Origin: Alteromonas sp. ALT199
GTDB taxonomy: Bacteria; Pseudomonadota; Gammaproteobacteria; Enterobacterales; Alteromonadaceae
Reading direction: 5' to 3'
DNA: 64,000 nt
NCBI RefSeq assembly: GCF_018619335.1
Contig: NZ_JAHHDX010000014.1
Coordinates: 40,633 to 104,632 of the forward strand
The position numbers and the translations under genes were made by a program. Positions 9,904-21,620 of this stretch are shown piece by piece (within the stretch, counting starts at the first letter, position 1; each line of letters starts with the position of its first letter). The notes under the pieces are model-generated. The model ran no database searches. It saw only the letters and a program-made list of their open reading frames with translations, and was not told where the DNA came from.

Positions 9904-10764
9904 CTACACCGCTGCGGCACCGCTAACAATCTCACTGATTTCTTGTGTGATTGCAGCCTGACGCGCTTTGTTATATACCAGTTGTAACTCATCAATAAGG
10001 TTACCGGCGTTGTCGGTTGCTGCCTTCATGGCAACCATTCGCGCAGCTTGTTCTGACGCCGCGTTTTCTACAACACCCTGATACACCTGAGACTCAATGT
10101 AACGAACCATTAGTGCTTCCAAAATTTCCTTTGGATCTGGCTCGTAGATGTAGTCCCAACGATGTTGATATTCTTCGTCTTCTGACTTTGGCAAAGGCAA
10201 TAACTGATTGATCACAGGTTTCTGTGTCATGGTGTTAACGAAGTCATTGAATACCAAGAATACTCGGTCAATTTGTCCTTCGTCGTACGCTTTAAGCATA
10301 ACGCGTACAACACCCACTACATCGCTCACAGACGGCTTGTCACCTAAACCAGATTCAGCAGCAAGCAACTTGCCACCAAAACGGTTGAAGAAACTGCACG
10401 CTTTAGAACCTAATGCAGCGAAATCCACTTCTACACCCTGTTCACGCCATTTTTTGACGTCTTGGGTGACGAGCTTAAATTCATTGGTGTTCAAGCCACC
10501 ACATAAGCCTCGGTCAGTGGAAATCACAATGTAACCGACGCGCTTGACTTCACGCTCTTCCAAATATGGATGGCGATACTCAAGGTTACCGTTTGCAATG
10601 TGACCAATCACTTTAAGCATATTTTGTGCATATGGACGGCCAGAAGCCATACGTTCCTGCGCCTTTTTCATTTTAGACGCAGCAACCATTTCCATCGCAC
10701 TGGTAATCTTTTGAGTATTTTTGATACTCCCAATCTTACCTTTTATTTCTTTACCGCTGGCCAT
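9904..10764 (-). CDS. atpG: F1Fo ATP synthase gamma subunit
   Basis: 286 residues, equal to the usual bacterial length. The N-terminal helix [25 protein letters not shown] and the C-terminal helix ending near [20 protein letters not shown] form the coiled-coil shaft that turns inside the alpha3beta3 head; [11 protein letters not shown] is the conserved central segment. Minus-strand operon member between atpA (58 bp upstream) and atpD. Confidence 0.98.
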   Translation of the reverse strand: MASGKEIKGKIGSIKNTQKITSAMEMVAASKMKKAQERMASGRPYAQNMLKVIGHIANGNLEYRHPYLEEREVKRVGYIVISTDRGLCGGLNTNEFKLVTQDVKKWREQGVEVDFAALGSKACSFFNRFGGKLLAAESGLGDKPSVSDVVGVVRVMLKAYDEGQIDRVFLVFNDFVNTMTQKPVINQLLPLPKSEDEEYQHRWDYIYEPDPKEILEALMVRYIESQVYQGVVENAASEQAARMVAMKAATDNAGNLIDELQLVYNKARQAAITQEISEIVSGAAAV

Positions 10765-10822
10765 GACTATCTCTCCGATTACTCAACGAATTGCGCTGGT
10801 GGTTAAACACCAGCACCATTGA

Positions 10823-12364
10823 TTACCAAGTTTGTGTCGCTTTAAAGCTTGTTAAAGCGTCGTTCAACTTAGAGGCAATCTCGTCGTTGTAGTTACCTGA
10901 TTCGTTGATAGTCTTCATAAGGTCAGCGTGTTCGCTGTTCATGTAAGAGTGAAGAGCGGCTTCAAAATCTAGGATTTTGTTAAGCTCGATACCCTTAAGG
11001 AAACCTTTTTCTACCGCGAACAGAGATACACCCATGTTAGCAATTGATAGTGGAGCGTACTGCTTCTGCTTCATTAGCTCAGTTACGCGCTCACCGTGCT
11101 CAAGTTGCTCACGAGTTGCATCATCAAGGTCAGAAGCAAACTGCGAGAACGCCGCAAGTTCACGATACTGAGCTAGGGCTAGACGGATACCGCCACCCAA
11201 TTTCTTGATGATTTTAGTCTGTGCAGCACCACCAACACGAGATACCGAGATACCAGCGTTAACCGCTGGACGGATACCTGCGTTAAACAAGTCAGTTTCT
11301 AGGAAGATCTGACCATCGGTAATTGAGATTACGTTAGTTGGTACGAATGCAGATACGTCACCAGCTTGCGTTTCGATAATAGGAAGCGCAGTCAATGAAC
11401 CAGTCTTACCTTTCACTTCACCATTAGTGTAACGCTCAACGTATTGCTCGTTTACACGTGCAGCACGTTCTAGTAGACGTGAGTGAAGGTAGAATACGTC
11501 ACCTGGGTAAGCTTCACGGCCTGGTGGACGCTTAAGTAGTAGTGAGATTTGACGGTAAGCAACAGCTTGCTTAGACAAATCATCATATACGATTAGCGCA
11601 TCTTCACCGCGGTCACGGAAGTATTCACCCATAGTACAACCAGAGTAAGGCGCTAGGTATTGAAGCGCTGCAGACTCAGAAGCAGATGCTGCTACCACGA
11701 TAGTGTGGTCAAGGGCACCGTGCTCTTCTAGTTTACGTACTACGTTAGCGATAGTAGACGCTTTCTGACCAACCGCTACGTACACACACTTAATGCCTGT
11801 ACCTTTTTGGTTGATGATAGCGTCAACAGCCATTGCTGTTTTACCACACTGACGGTCACCGATGATAAGCTCACGCTGACCACGACCTACTGGGATCATG
11901 GCATCAACTGACTTATAACCAGTTTGTACTGGCTGGTCTACTGATTGACGTTCAATTACGCCAGGTGCAATTTTTTCAACTGGCTCGAAACCAGCCGCGT
12001 CAATTGCGCCTTTACCATCAATAGGTTCACCTAGTGTGTTTACAACACGACCAAGAAGTGCGGTACCTACTGGTACTTCAAGAATACGGCCAGTAGATTG
12101 TACTTTATCGCCTTCTTTCAGGTCCGCATAAGGACCCATAACAACTGCACCTACAGAGTCTCGCTCAAGGTTTAGTGCAATTGCGTAACGGCTTCCAGGA
12201 AGCTCAATCATTTCACCCTGCATTACATCTGCAAGGCCATGAATGCGGATAATACCGTCAGTTACTGCGACGATAGTACCTTCATTACGTGCTTCACTGC
12301 TTACATTGAACTGTTCAATTCTTTTCTTGATCAGTTCAGCAATTTCAGTGGAATTAAGTTGCAT
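10823..12364 (-). CDS. atpA: F1Fo ATP synthase alpha subunit
   Basis: 513 residues. P-loop GDRQCGKT near residue 170 (Cys stands where Thr is common, a variable position in the loop), then [16 protein letters not shown] and the signature [14 protein letters not shown] with the arginine finger. Alpha subunits hold the non-catalytic nucleotide sites and complete the catalytic sites of beta. Separated from atpH by 13 bp. Start begins [16 protein letters not shown] as expected. Confidence 0.99.
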   Translation of the reverse strand: MQLNSTEIAELIKKRIEQFNVSSEARNEGTIVAVTDGIIRIHGLADVMQGEMIELPGSRYAIALNLERDSVGAVVMGPYADLKEGDKVQSTGRILEVPVGTALLGRVVNTLGEPIDGKGAIDAAGFEPVEKIAPGVIERQSVDQPVQTGYKSVDAMIPVGRGQRELIIGDRQCGKTAMAVDAIINQKGTGIKCVYVAVGQKASTIANVVRKLEEHGALDHTIVVAASASESAALQYLAPYSGCTMGEYFRDRGEDALIVYDDLSKQAVAYRQISLLLKRPPGREAYPGDVFYLHSRLLERAARVNEQYVERYTNGEVKGKTGSLTALPIIETQAGDVSAFVPTNVISITDGQIFLETDLFNAGIRPAVNAGISVSRVGGAAQTKIIKKLGGGIRLALAQYRELAAFSQFASDLDDATREQLEHGERVTELMKQKQYAPLSIANMGVSLFAVEKGFLKGIELNKILDFEAALHSYMNSEHADLMKTINESGNYNDEIASKLNDALTSFKATQTW

Positions 12365-12377
12365 GCTCTTATCCCCG

Positions 12378-12911
12378 TTATGCTTGCAACGCGTCTGCTA
12401 GACGGTTCAATTTCGACTTTACGGAACCATCAATTACTGTATCACCGGCATTTATTACCATTCCAGCGATCAGGGCAGGGTCCACGTTACAATTAAGCTT
12501 CACTTTACGTGCCAAACGTTTTTCCAAAGATGCTACCAATTCATTTGTTTGGGCATCAGTCAGCGTAGATGCTGAGGTTACGTCCACTTCTACTTCTTTA
12601 TCGTAATCTGCTTTAAACGCATCAAACAAAGTAGAAATTTCAGGCAACGCGGCTAAACGTTTATTCTCAGCCAGAACCTTTACTAGGTTTTGACCGTGTT
12701 CGTCGAGTTGCTCACCACACACATTATTAAAAATGTCGGCTAGCGTATCAGCGGCGATAGCACCAGTTAGCAACTGGTGCATATCTTCATTTACTGCTAC
12801 TTCACCTGCGAAGGTGAGCATTTCTTGCCATTTTGCAACGGCATTTTTCTCGACAGCAAAATCGAAAGCAGCTTTAGCATAAGGACGAGCAACAGTAGTC
12901 AATTCAGACAT
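12378..12911 (-). CDS. atpH: F1Fo ATP synthase delta subunit
   Basis: 177 residues, usual size. Starts [19 protein letters not shown], the conserved N-terminal helix that binds the alpha subunit tips, and ends with [21 protein letters not shown], the family signature of the C-terminal domain. It joins the peripheral stalk (b subunits) to F1. Lies 14 bp downstream of atpF on the minus strand. Confidence 0.98.
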   Translation of the reverse strand: MSELTTVARPYAKAAFDFAVEKNAVAKWQEMLTFAGEVAVNEDMHQLLTGAIAADTLADIFNNVCGEQLDEHGQNLVKVLAENKRLAALPEISTLFDAFKADYDKEVEVDVTSASTLTDAQTNELVASLEKRLARKVKLNCNVDPALIAGMVINAGDTVIDGSVKSKLNRLADALQA

Positions 12912-12925
12912 GGCTCATCTCCCTA

Positions 12926-13396
12926 TCAAAGCTCAGCGACAAGTTTTTCAACAATGTCGTTTTGTGCGTTAGCATCGATTTCACGTTGTAAGATTTGCTG
13001 TGCGCCAGCAACTGCAAGAGCAGAAACCTGTTTGCGCAAATCTTCTTTGGCACGATTGCGTTCAGCTTCAATCTCGGCATAACCAGAAGCGATAATCTTC
13101 TCGCGTTCCGCATGGCCTTTTTGCGTTTCTTCGTCAACCAGTTGGTTGGCGCGCTTTTTGGCCTGCTCGATAATTTCAGCTGCTTGCGCTTTCGCATCTT
13201 TCAATTGCTCAGTAGCTTTCGCTTGAGCAAGTTCTAGGTCTTTCTCTGCACGTTCAGAAGCTTCAAGCCCATCGGCAATTTTCTTCTGACGTTCTTCAAT
13301 CGCTGCCATTAGTGGAGGCCATACATATTTCATGCAGAACACCACGAACACAGCGAAGGCGATTAATTGACCAATAAAAGTGGCGTTAAAATTCAC
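12926..13396 (-). CDS. atpF: F1Fo ATP synthase b subunit
   Basis: 156 residues, same as E. coli. One N-terminal transmembrane helix (about 5-25, [22 protein letters not shown] in part) is followed by a long charged Ala/Glu/Lys/Arg helix that forms the dimeric peripheral stalk. It follows atpE by 45 bp with a good GAGGGG ribosome site. Confidence 0.98.
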   Translation of the reverse strand: MNFNATFIGQLIAFAVFVVFCMKYVWPPLMAAIEERQKKIADGLEASERAEKDLELAQAKATEQLKDAKAQAAEIIEQAKKRANQLVDEETQKGHAEREKIIASGYAEIEAERNRAKEDLRKQVSALAVAGAQQILQREIDANAQNDIVEKLVAEL

Positions 13397-13441
13397 AATC
13401 GCCCCTCCTCTTAAAGTTCGCTAAAAAAGTGTTTAGTAATA

Positions 13442-13663
<222 letters not shown>

Positions 13664-13762
13664 TTACGTCTCCGATTTAAGTTAAATTTAAAGTTAATGT
13701 TTAAAAGTCAAACTCTGTAAAAACGGTGCCGGATTTTCCAGGTTACCGACACCCGTTAATGC

Positions 13763-14599
<837 letters not shown>

Positions 14600-14697
14600 T
14601 TAACCCAAGTTGTAAAGTGTAAAAATTTGGTGACTGGTTCTTGTGTCTCAATCGGTCGATTACGCTGTTTTAGTTATCGCAACGCCTCGCGTTGTCT

Positions 14698-15105
14698 TTA
14701 TTGTTTCGTACCGAAATGAAACATGGCTAGCCCGTGGCTAGCGGTTGTAATCACAAATGCCATGAAAATTTCTAATGGCGAGGCGTTTAAGCCTTTAAAA
14801 GCAATTACAAATAAAATTATTGTCAGTGCCAGCTTCAATTTAGAGCCTTGGCTAAAACTCCGTGCAACAAGGTCATTTTTACTCGCCCCAGCGTAACGAA
14901 ACGCGAAAGCCATAAAAACACCGTTAGGCAAGATACTGATTAAAGCGCCTGCTGCTGCCGACATGGCGGAATGACTTCCACCTGCGGCGCCTGCGAGGGC
15001 AGAAACGAATAGGGCCGTTACAGCCTGAAAAAGTAGCCCTTTCTTAGCGAGGTCTATCCCGCGTTTTGCTAACTTGTTCGTCACTTTTACTCGCAGCTTG
15101 TTCAC
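14698..15105 (-). CDS. atpI: ATP synthase assembly protein AtpI
   Basis: Small protein of 135 residues with four hydrophobic segments; family members help c-ring assembly and possibly Mg2+ handling. Start here is GTG 15105, only about 14 bases after the predicted transcription start; an in-frame GTG at 15084 (protein beginning MTNKLAKRG) would leave a more normal leader and may be the real start. First gene of the atp operon. Confidence 0.88.
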   Translation of the reverse strand: MNKLRVKVTNKLAKRGIDLAKKGLLFQAVTALFVSALAGAAGGSHSAMSAAAGALISILPNGVFMAFAFRYAGASKNDLVARSFSQGSKLKLALTIILFVIAFKGLNASPLEIFMAFVITTASHGLAMFHFGTKQ

Positions 15106-15125
15106 GTCTTACAAAAAGCGTCAGA

Positions 15126-15153
15126 AGTATACTGTTTTACCGACAATTTTCAA
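15126..15153 (-). promoter_or_regulatory. Predicted sigma-70 promoter of the atp operon
   Basis: On the minus strand TTGAAA (15153-15148), a 16-bp spacer and TATACT (15131-15126). It lies just upstream of atpI with parB ending 140 bp further up. Prediction from sequence only. Confidence 0.55.
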
Positions 15154-15290
15154 CAGTACAACGCTTTTTGAAAGTTATTCTGAAAATATTCTATTGCTAT
15201 AACCGGAAAGGAGAGTGTCCGGTGTTAGCACCGAACATCGAGTCAATTGCGGGTAGGCAAAGGCTTTATCTCTATTCTATTGATTTTAAC

Positions 15291-16169
15291 TTATTGAATT
15301 TTAGAGATAATTCCATCTAATTGTTCAAGGTCACTAAAGCTAATCGTGAGCTTACCTTTGCCTTTCGCATTGTGGTCGATGCTCACAGGCGTGCCTAAAT
15401 TTTCTGAAAGTCGTGTCATAAGGTTTTGTACATCGGGATCAACTTTCTTCTCAGGCTTAGGTTTAACTGGCTCTAAAAGCTTTTTAACGAGCTTTTCGGT
15501 ATCGCGTACGGTAAGACCTTTTCCCGATACCACTTGCGCTGTTTCTGATTGAGCTTCACCTTCTAGCGCTAATAGTGCGCGAGCATGACCCATTTCAATG
15601 TCGCCATGCTCAACTAACAGTTTTACGTCGTCGTTTAGATTGTTTAAACGAAGTAGGTTAGTCACGGTTGTACGAGATTTTCCTACCGCTTCAGCCACCT
15701 CTTGATGAGTTAACGCGAATTCGCTCATTAAACGGTCAAGGGCCTGTGCTTCTTCCATCGCGTTTAAATCTTCGCGCTGAATGTTTTCGATAAGAGCAAT
15801 GGCAACAGCTGCTTCATCGGGTACGTTTTTGACTAAGCACGGCACTTCGTCTAGTTGCGCTAATTGTGAGGCTCGCCAACGACGTTCACCGGCGATAATC
15901 TCATAGCGGTGTTCGTCGACTTTTCTCACAACGATAGGCTGAATAATACCTTGCGCGCGAATTGACGAGGCCAATTCTTCTAATGCCTCAGGCGACATGT
16001 CTTTACGAGGCTGATATTTGCCCGGCACTAAGTATTCAATAGGCAGTTTACTTAACTCACCGCTTGATGAATTAACCTCGGCGGCATCTTGTTCTTTTTG
16101 AGCAGATGATTGGCTGGTTGCAAGTAGCGCATCTAAACCGCGGCCAAGGCCTCTTTTACGTGCTGACAT
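15291..16169 (-). CDS. parB: Chromosome partition protein ParB
   Basis: 292 residues. N-terminal basic RGLGRGLDALL segment, then the CTP-binding ParB/Srx domain with PGKYQPRKDM and the GERRWRAS motif, a helix-turn-helix (THQEVAEAVGKSRTTVTNLLRL) that reads parS, and a C-terminal dimerisation domain. ParB spreads from parS sites as a CTP-driven clamp. Its likely parS targets are inside recF at 31167 and 31797. Follows parA by 44 bp. Confidence 0.97.
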   Translation of the reverse strand: MSARKRGLGRGLDALLATSQSSAQKEQDAAEVNSSSGELSKLPIEYLVPGKYQPRKDMSPEALEELASSIRAQGIIQPIVVRKVDEHRYEIIAGERRWRASQLAQLDEVPCLVKNVPDEAAVAIALIENIQREDLNAMEEAQALDRLMSEFALTHQEVAEAVGKSRTTVTNLLRLNNLNDDVKLLVEHGDIEMGHARALLALEGEAQSETAQVVSGKGLTVRDTEKLVKKLLEPVKPKPEKKVDPDVQNLMTRLSENLGTPVSIDHNAKGKGKLTISFSDLEQLDGIISKIQ

Positions 16170-16213
16170 AGTGTCCTCTATGGCATGTGCTGATAGTGTT
16201 CAGCTTATTGTGT

Positions 16214-17008
16214 TTAACTAGCTTTTGCCTGTTCAGGCGATGTTTTATCCCTTCGACGCAGTATTTCACCGGCCAATGCTAGGTAAGCTTTAGCGCCTGT
16301 TGACGACTTGTCATAGTACATCGCTGGCGTACCAAAGCTTGGCGCTTCAGCTAGGCGAACGTTACGCGGAATAACCGTACGATAAACTTGTTCACCAAAA
16401 TGACGCTTCAATTGTTCTGAAACGTCGTTTGCAAGGCGATTACGCGGGTCGTACATAGTACGCAATACCCCTTCAATCTTCAATTCAGGATTCACCACAG
16501 ACGCTAATTTTTGGATGGTATCCATTAGCGCAGTAAGCCCTTCAAGTGCGTAATATTCGCATTGCATAGGTACCATTACTGAGTCTGCAGCAGCTAAGGC
16601 ATTCACCGTTAACTGATTGAGTGAAGGCGGACAGTCGATAAAAACAAAGTCGTAATAATCCATTACTGGCTTTAATGCGTTGCGAAGACGTACTTCACGG
16701 GCAAACATTTCCATCAGCTTAATTTCTGCAGCTGTCACATCACCGTTAGCAGCAATAAGGTCATACTTACCACTTGTTGCTTTAACGATAACGTCGTTAA
16801 TTGGCTTTTCTTCAACCAGCAATTCAAATGCCGTGCATTCGACATCGTATTTATCGACGCCGCTTCCCATGGTGGCATTACCCTGTGGATCGAGATCAAT
16901 TAGCAACACCTTGCGTTTTGTTGCCGCCATTGATGCTGCCACGTTAACTGCAGTTGTAGTTTTACCAACACCACCTTTTTGATTCGCGATCGCGATTACC
17001 TTAGCCAC
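16214..17008 (-). CDS. parA: Chromosome partition ATPase ParA (Soj)
   Basis: 264 residues. Deviant Walker A motif KGGVGKTT at residues 11-18 with the signature Lys, then DLDPQGNATMGSG and the Walker B region FVFIDCPPSL. It binds DNA non-specifically when ATP-loaded and moves ParB-parS complexes to segregate origins. Placed between rsmG and parB as in most bacteria that keep a chromosomal parAB. Confidence 0.97.
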   Translation of the reverse strand: MAKVIAIANQKGGVGKTTTAVNVAASMAATKRKVLLIDLDPQGNATMGSGVDKYDVECTAFELLVEEKPINDVIVKATSGKYDLIAANGDVTAAEIKLMEMFAREVRLRNALKPVMDYYDFVFIDCPPSLNQLTVNALAAADSVMVPMQCEYYALEGLTALMDTIQKLASVVNPELKIEGVLRTMYDPRNRLANDVSEQLKRHFGEQVYRTVIPRNVRLAEAPSFGTPAMYYDKSSTGAKAYLALAGEILRRRDKTSPEQAKAS

Positions 17009-17043
17009 GTTAGATCCTGTTCTCGTCTATTTCTATTTTTCGG

Positions 17044-17679
17044 CTATTTCTTTTTTAGCCAAACCAGATGTCGTTCGCCTACTAAATTTGGCACAGTGAG
17101 GTTTTCCGTTTTACTCACATGGAAGTGACCACTCACTTCTTCTATCTCATCTTGTGGAAACTGACCTTTAAGCGCCAAAAATTGACCTTCTGAATCTACC
17201 AGATGCTGACACCAGTGCAACATATCTTTTAGCGAAGCGAAAGCTCGGCTTAGCACAATGTCGTAAGGCTTGTCGCCGTTGTGCTCTTCTACGCGGCTTT
17301 GCACTGGAGTTACGTTAGTTATTCCAAGCGTATGCACGCACTGCGTCATGAATCGTACCCGTTTACCCAATGAATCAAGCAACGTGAAAGATTTATCAGG
17401 AAACGCGATAGCCAAAGGCATACCTGGAAGACCGGGGCCCGTGCCAACATCAATGATATTGGTACCATCGAGAAACGGCACAATAGCTAACGAGTCCAAC
17501 ATGTGTTTCACCATCATTTGCTTAGGATCACGTACGGAAGTGAGGTTATACGCCTTATTCCATTTATCCATAAGCAGCACATAGTCGACTAACTGCTGCT
17601 GTTGCTTTTCACTCAAATCAAGTGAAAGGGCATCAAGTCCAGAAACCAAAATGGTGTGCAATTCTTGCTGTATCGTCAT
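17044..17679 (-). CDS. rsmG: 16S rRNA (guanine527-N7)-methyltransferase
   Basis: 211 residues with the class I methyltransferase fold: IIDVGTGPGLPGMPLAIAFP is the S-adenosylmethionine-binding motif I, and VLSRAFASLKDML is the conserved motif of the GidB family. It methylates G527 of 16S rRNA; loss gives low-level streptomycin resistance in other bacteria. First gene of the rsmG-parA-parB run, 35 bp before parA. Confidence 0.97.
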   Translation of the reverse strand: MTIQQELHTILVSGLDALSLDLSEKQQQQLVDYVLLMDKWNKAYNLTSVRDPKQMMVKHMLDSLAIVPFLDGTNIIDVGTGPGLPGMPLAIAFPDKSFTLLDSLGKRVRFMTQCVHTLGITNVTPVQSRVEEHNGDKPYDIVLSRAFASLKDMLHWCQHLVDSEGQFLALKGQFPQDEIEEVSGHFHVSKTENLTVPNLVGERHLVWLKKK

Positions 17680-17995
17680 TGAAAAATCTGTCTGTTCGCG
17701 TTGAAGTCTTTAGCTTAACTTAGTCTTTAACATAAACATTAGCGGCGAACCGCAATTTGTTTTATGCATTTGTCACACTTTTACCATCGTCAATCGATGT
17801 GACTTTTTTACGTACAAATCAAATGTACTTAAAGTAAAAGCCGCACGACGCTAGTAAATGGGAACAATAGAACGGTATGAAAAGCACCTAGTTCTTCTAG
17901 TTTTCGCATAGTTTAGGCAATTGTGACTAGCATAATACGCGAATAAACAGGAAAAACTAAGCGCTGTGAGTAGCCTGATGAATCAAGCGCGTGTT
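17680..17995. other. Spacer between mnmG and rsmG
   Basis: 316 bp with no credible gene. It lies after the mnmG stop and before the rsmG start (both minus strand), so it must hold the rsmG promoter. I see short TGTCACA/TGTGAC pairs at 17770-17802 but no strong terminator and no DnaA-box cluster. Confidence 0.5.
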
Positions 17996-19897
17996 TTACG
18001 CACTAATTTTATCTTGCTTGCGTAACATTCCGTGTTTTTTAAGGTAGACCAACAGCAATGAAATGGCCGCAGGTGTAATACCAGAAATACGCGACGCCTT
18101 ACCGATCGTTTCGGGTCTAGTTTCCGTTAATTTAGCCACGACCTCATTGGACAGGCCAGAGATCTTGCTGAAATCCATATCAACGGGTAGCAAAGTATTT
18201 TCGTGTCGCTGTGTTTTGGCGATTTCATCCATTTGACGGGCAATATACCCCGCATATTTAATTTGAATTTCTACCTGCTCTGCCGCTATCGGATCTTCAA
18301 GACCCGGACCTACGCTCTCAATTTCCATTAACTGACTGTAGGTCATTTCAGGTCGGCGTATCAGTTCTTCAAGAGAATGCTCGCGACTCACCGGATTTTT
18401 TAACATGGGATTGAGTTCAGGTGTAGCTGCGTGATCAGGATGAATCCACTGTCCGCGCAAGCGCTGTAATTCACTTTCAACCGCTTCCATCTTGTCGTTG
18501 TACTTCGCCCAGCGTGCATCATCAACAAGACCAATTTCGCGGCCCTTTGCAGTTAAACGACTATCAGCATTATCTTCACGAAGCAGTAGTCTGTATTCAG
18601 CACGGCTTGTGAACATGCGGTATGGCTCTTTCGTACCCATTGTCGCTAAATCGTCGATAAGTACGCCCATGTACGCTTGATCGCGGCGTAAAGTTAGCGG
18701 ATCTTTCTCTTGAACTTGTAACGCCGCGTTCGCGCCCGCTACTAAGCCTTGTGCGCCCGCTTCTTCATAGCCAGTAGTACCGTTGATTTGCCCTGCAAAG
18801 AACAAACCTTGAATAAATTTAGTTTCTAGCGTTTGTTTCAAATCCCTTGGATCAAAGAAGTCGTACTCAATGGCATAACCTGGGCGAACAATATGCGCAT
18901 TTTCAAAACCTTTGATCGAGCGAACAAGATTCATTTGCACGTCAAAAGGCAAACTAGTTGAAATACCGTTTGGATAAACTTCAATGCTGTTTAAGCCTTC
19001 TGGCTCAACAAAAATTTGATGTGAATTCTTGTCAGCAAAACGGGTGATCTTATCTTCAATACTTGGGCAGTAACGCGGGCCAATACCCTCAATTACGCCG
19101 GTGAACATTGGTGAGCGATCTAAACCACCGCGAATGATATCGTGAGTTTTCTCATTGGTATGTGTGATATAACACGGGATCTGCGTAGGGTGCATGGCTC
19201 TATCACCCATAAACGAAAATACCGGCGTTGGATTATCGCCAGGTTGAGGTTGCATCACAGAAAAGTCTAGCGAACGTGCATCAAGTCTTGCTGGCGTTCC
19301 TGTTTTTAAGCGCTCTACGCGAAACGGCAACGCGCGTAGTCTATCTGCTAGTGCTATAGACGGTGGATCGCCCGCTCGACCGCCGCGATAGTTCTCAAGA
19401 CCAATGTGAATGGTGCCGCCAAGGAAGGTCCCTACTGTGAGCACGACTGACTTAGCTTTAAACTTCAGCCCCATTTGAGTAACAACACCGCAAACTCGAT
19501 CGTTTTCAACAATCAGATCATCAACGCTTTGTTGAAACAGCGTTAGATTTTCCTGATTTTCAACAATGTCTCGAATAGCGTTTTTATAAAGCGTTCTATC
19601 AGCTTGTGCACGTGTTGCACGTACTGCTGGACCTTTTGAAGAGTTCAATGTTCTAAATTGAATTCCACCTTTATCGATAGCGAGCGCCATTGCGCCACCT
19701 AACGCATCAATTTCTTTGACAAGATGTCCTTTACCGATCCCACCAATTGCTGGGTTACAGGACATCTGACCGATCGTTTCAATGTTGTGAGTAAGCAAAA
19801 GCGTATTTGCACCCATGCGAGCAGCTGCAAGTGCCGCCTCTGTACCTGCATGTCCACCACCAACAACGATGACATCAAATGCTTCAGCATAAAACAT
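17996..19897 (-). CDS. mnmG: tRNA U34 carboxymethylaminomethyl modification enzyme MnmG
   Basis: 633 residues. FAD-binding Rossmann motif [17 protein letters not shown] near the N-terminus, the GidA signature [11 protein letters not shown], and the second signature [18 protein letters not shown]. Together with MnmE it makes (c)mnm5U34 on tRNAs reading NNA/NNG codons. It borders oriC, as in most gammaproteobacteria, and is transcribed away from the origin. Partner mnmE is at 22852-24240. Confidence 0.99.
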   Translation of the reverse strand: MFYAEAFDVIVVGGGHAGTEAALAAARMGANTLLLTHNIETIGQMSCNPAIGGIGKGHLVKEIDALGGAMALAIDKGGIQFRTLNSSKGPAVRATRAQADRTLYKNAIRDIVENQENLTLFQQSVDDLIVENDRVCGVVTQMGLKFKAKSVVLTVGTFLGGTIHIGLENYRGGRAGDPPSIALADRLRALPFRVERLKTGTPARLDARSLDFSVMQPQPGDNPTPVFSFMGDRAMHPTQIPCYITHTNEKTHDIIRGGLDRSPMFTGVIEGIGPRYCPSIEDKITRFADKNSHQIFVEPEGLNSIEVYPNGISTSLPFDVQMNLVRSIKGFENAHIVRPGYAIEYDFFDPRDLKQTLETKFIQGLFFAGQINGTTGYEEAGAQGLVAGANAALQVQEKDPLTLRRDQAYMGVLIDDLATMGTKEPYRMFTSRAEYRLLLREDNADSRLTAKGREIGLVDDARWAKYNDKMEAVESELQRLRGQWIHPDHAATPELNPMLKNPVSREHSLEELIRRPEMTYSQLMEIESVGPGLEDPIAAEQVEIQIKYAGYIARQMDEIAKTQRHENTLLPVDMDFSKISGLSNEVVAKLTETRPETIGKASRISGITPAAISLLLVYLKKHGMLRKQDKISA

Positions 19898-20040
19898 GGT
19901 TGAACCTCACTAATAACTTACGATAAGCCGATTGAAAACTAAATTTTCTCGTGCACAGTCTACGAAAAAAGGGCGCGTATTTTATCTGACTTATTGGATA
20001 AAGAAAATGATTAAATTTTCTTCAAAACCTGTTTTTGAAA

Positions 20041-20345
20041 AGGTGTGATCGAATAATAAGATCTTAAGATCTCTTTTAGATCTGTTTATTTTTACTTTTA
20101 TTAGGATCATCAAGATCTGTGGGTAACCGATCAAAGGACATAAAGATCATCAAGTTACGCGATCAATAACATTGGGACACCCCGATCCATAACCCTACTT
20201 CAAACTTGTGTATAAATAGCCTTTTTATCCACACCCCAATTTGTTTGAAAAGTTATTCTTTTTTCGATCAAAGCTTATACACAGTGGTTTGTAGGATCCT
20301 ATCCACAGGGGTGATCAAGATGTGATCCAGCTGGGGATAAAATGT
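20041..20345. other. oriC: Chromosomal replication origin oriC (core)
   Basis: Lies in the 890-bp gap between mnmG and dnaC. DnaA boxes seen: TTATCCACA at 20225-20233 (perfect), TTATACACA at 20275-20283, its reverse complement at 20207-20215, and one-mismatch boxes at 20118-20126 (TGTGGGTAA), 20299-20307 (CTATCCACA) and 20332-20340 (TGGGGATAA). GATC occurs 20 times between 20047 and 20452, far above the one or two expected by chance, fitting Dam/SeqA control. The order unwinding element, first box (R1 position), middle boxes, strong box follows E. coli oriC. The remaining flank to 20786 has four more GATC sites and no gene. Confidence 0.93.
20060..20108. other. DNA unwinding element with three GATCT-headed repeats
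   Basis: Three adjacent AT-rich repeats each starting GATCT: at 20060, 20068 and 20079; the last, GATCTGTTTATTT, fits the E. coli 13-mer consensus GATCTNTTNTTTT except for one base. A TTATTAGGATC tail at 20099-20108 is almost the same as in E. coli. The R1-like DnaA box follows ten bases later. Confidence 0.82.
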
Positions 20346-20774
20346 TTGCTATTTATGTATTGTGATCAAAAGATCGTGTAGTCACGCGCGCTATAGCGTG
20401 ATCACACTGTGGAGGAGATCTTTCCCAAAACCTGTGATTAGATCGCCCGATCGCACTTATGCGAACCTTTAAAAAAGTGCATGCTTTTATGAACGACAAT
20501 AATATTTTTTCTAAAATAACCCATTTTTCAAGATAGAACCGTCAACACTGAGCAAAATATAGTCACAATTATAATGAAGATGCGAGAAAACAGGAAAGGT
20601 CATTGTAAAGATTAAAGGGATCGATGTGTGTTCCTATGGATTGGAACACCGTCATTTTGGTTGAGCGGGTGATCAACAGATTAATTGATCCGTTCCCAAT
20701 TAGCACAAACTGAGAAGGGGATAAGCGTTTGCAAAGGATAAAACTAGGAAGAGATCAGATATCGGAATAAACGC

Positions 20775-20801
20775 AACCAGGTGCTGTTAGCGCACCTGGT
20801 T
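20775..20801 (-). terminator. Hairpin at the end of dnaC, facing oriC
   Basis: Perfect 10-bp arms AACCAGGTGC / GCACCTGGTT around a 7-base loop, overlapping the dnaC stop codon. On the minus strand it is followed by GCGTTTATTCC, a poor T-run, so it may terminate weakly or serve as an mRNA 3' end. It would limit transcription from mioC-dnaT-dnaC into the origin. Confidence 0.55.
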
Positions 20802-21614
20802 AGGTTGATAGCGTGGCTGTGCAACAGAACTTTGCATATCCTCTTGTTCGATAGTTAGGCCTTCACGGCGGCTTGGGCCTTGGAATCGAACCTTATAGGT
20901 ATCGTATTCTTTAATCGACTCAAAACAATAGCGACCAAGGGCATTTTCAAGTTCGGCTAAGTTGTGATTAGTGATTAAGATACAGTTTTTCTTGTTCACT
21001 AAGCGCTGTCTGAGTAAGTTCCCAAACCAGCTCTGTGCGTTTTTCTTAAGTGCCGACTCGTTCACACAGACCTCATCTAAAATAAGCAAATCTACGTCTA
21101 AAAGCTCTTGGTTTATTTCTCTGAAACGCTGACTAGCGTTATCGGTAGCAGAGAAATCAAAAGAAAAGTTGCGCATTTCGAGCAGAGTCGAGAGTTGGCG
21201 GTACAGTACAGAGATCTCGTATTGCTCGATAAGTTGATGGGCGATAGCACCTGCAATATGAGATTTACCGCGACCGTAATCACCGTAAAAAATCATCATA
21301 TGAGAGCCGCTTTGGCGCCACGCTGGATCATCATGAGCAGCAATAAACGACTGTGCGATAGAAACAGCTTCAATGACATCGTCACTGTCTTCCACTAAGT
21401 TGGCAAACGTCCACTTTGGATTTAAGTCAGAACGGCCATGGATAGCTTCTACACGCGCTTTCTTACTACGCTGCTGTAGTTGTGACACTTCCTCGTTAGC
21501 TTTCGCTTCATACTGCTTGCGCAGCGTTTTGTAGTCGATGTATTCCCCATTGGGATCGACATCTTTTTTAAGCGCTTTAGCAAGATTAGCAATTTTGTCA
21601 GTTATACGATCCAT
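20787..21614 (-). CDS. dnaC: DnaC-like replicative helicase loader
   Basis: 275 residues, AAA+ ATPase resembling E. coli DnaC (245 aa). Walker A GDYGRGKS at 111-118 followed by HIAGAIAHQL (compare HLAAAI in DnaC), Walker B LLILDE at 176-181, sensor 1 ITNHN at 214-218, and a C-terminal FQGPSRR near 244-250 in the arginine-finger/sensor-2 region. The N-terminal 65 residues are charged and probably contact DnaB. It loads the replicative helicase at the origin. Only six bases follow dnaT, and oriC begins right after. DnaC-type loaders are regarded as phage-derived replacements of DciA. Confidence 0.87.
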   Translation of the reverse strand: MDRITDKIANLAKALKKDVDPNGEYIDYKTLRKQYEAKANEEVSQLQQRSKKARVEAIHGRSDLNPKWTFANLVEDSDDVIEAVSIAQSFIAAHDDPAWRQSGSHMMIFYGDYGRGKSHIAGAIAHQLIEQYEISVLYRQLSTLLEMRNFSFDFSATDNASQRFREINQELLDVDLLILDEVCVNESALKKNAQSWFGNLLRQRLVNKKNCILITNHNLAELENALGRYCFESIKEYDTYKVRFQGPSRREGLTIEQEDMQSSVAQPRYQPNQVR

Positions 21615-21620
21615 AATGAG

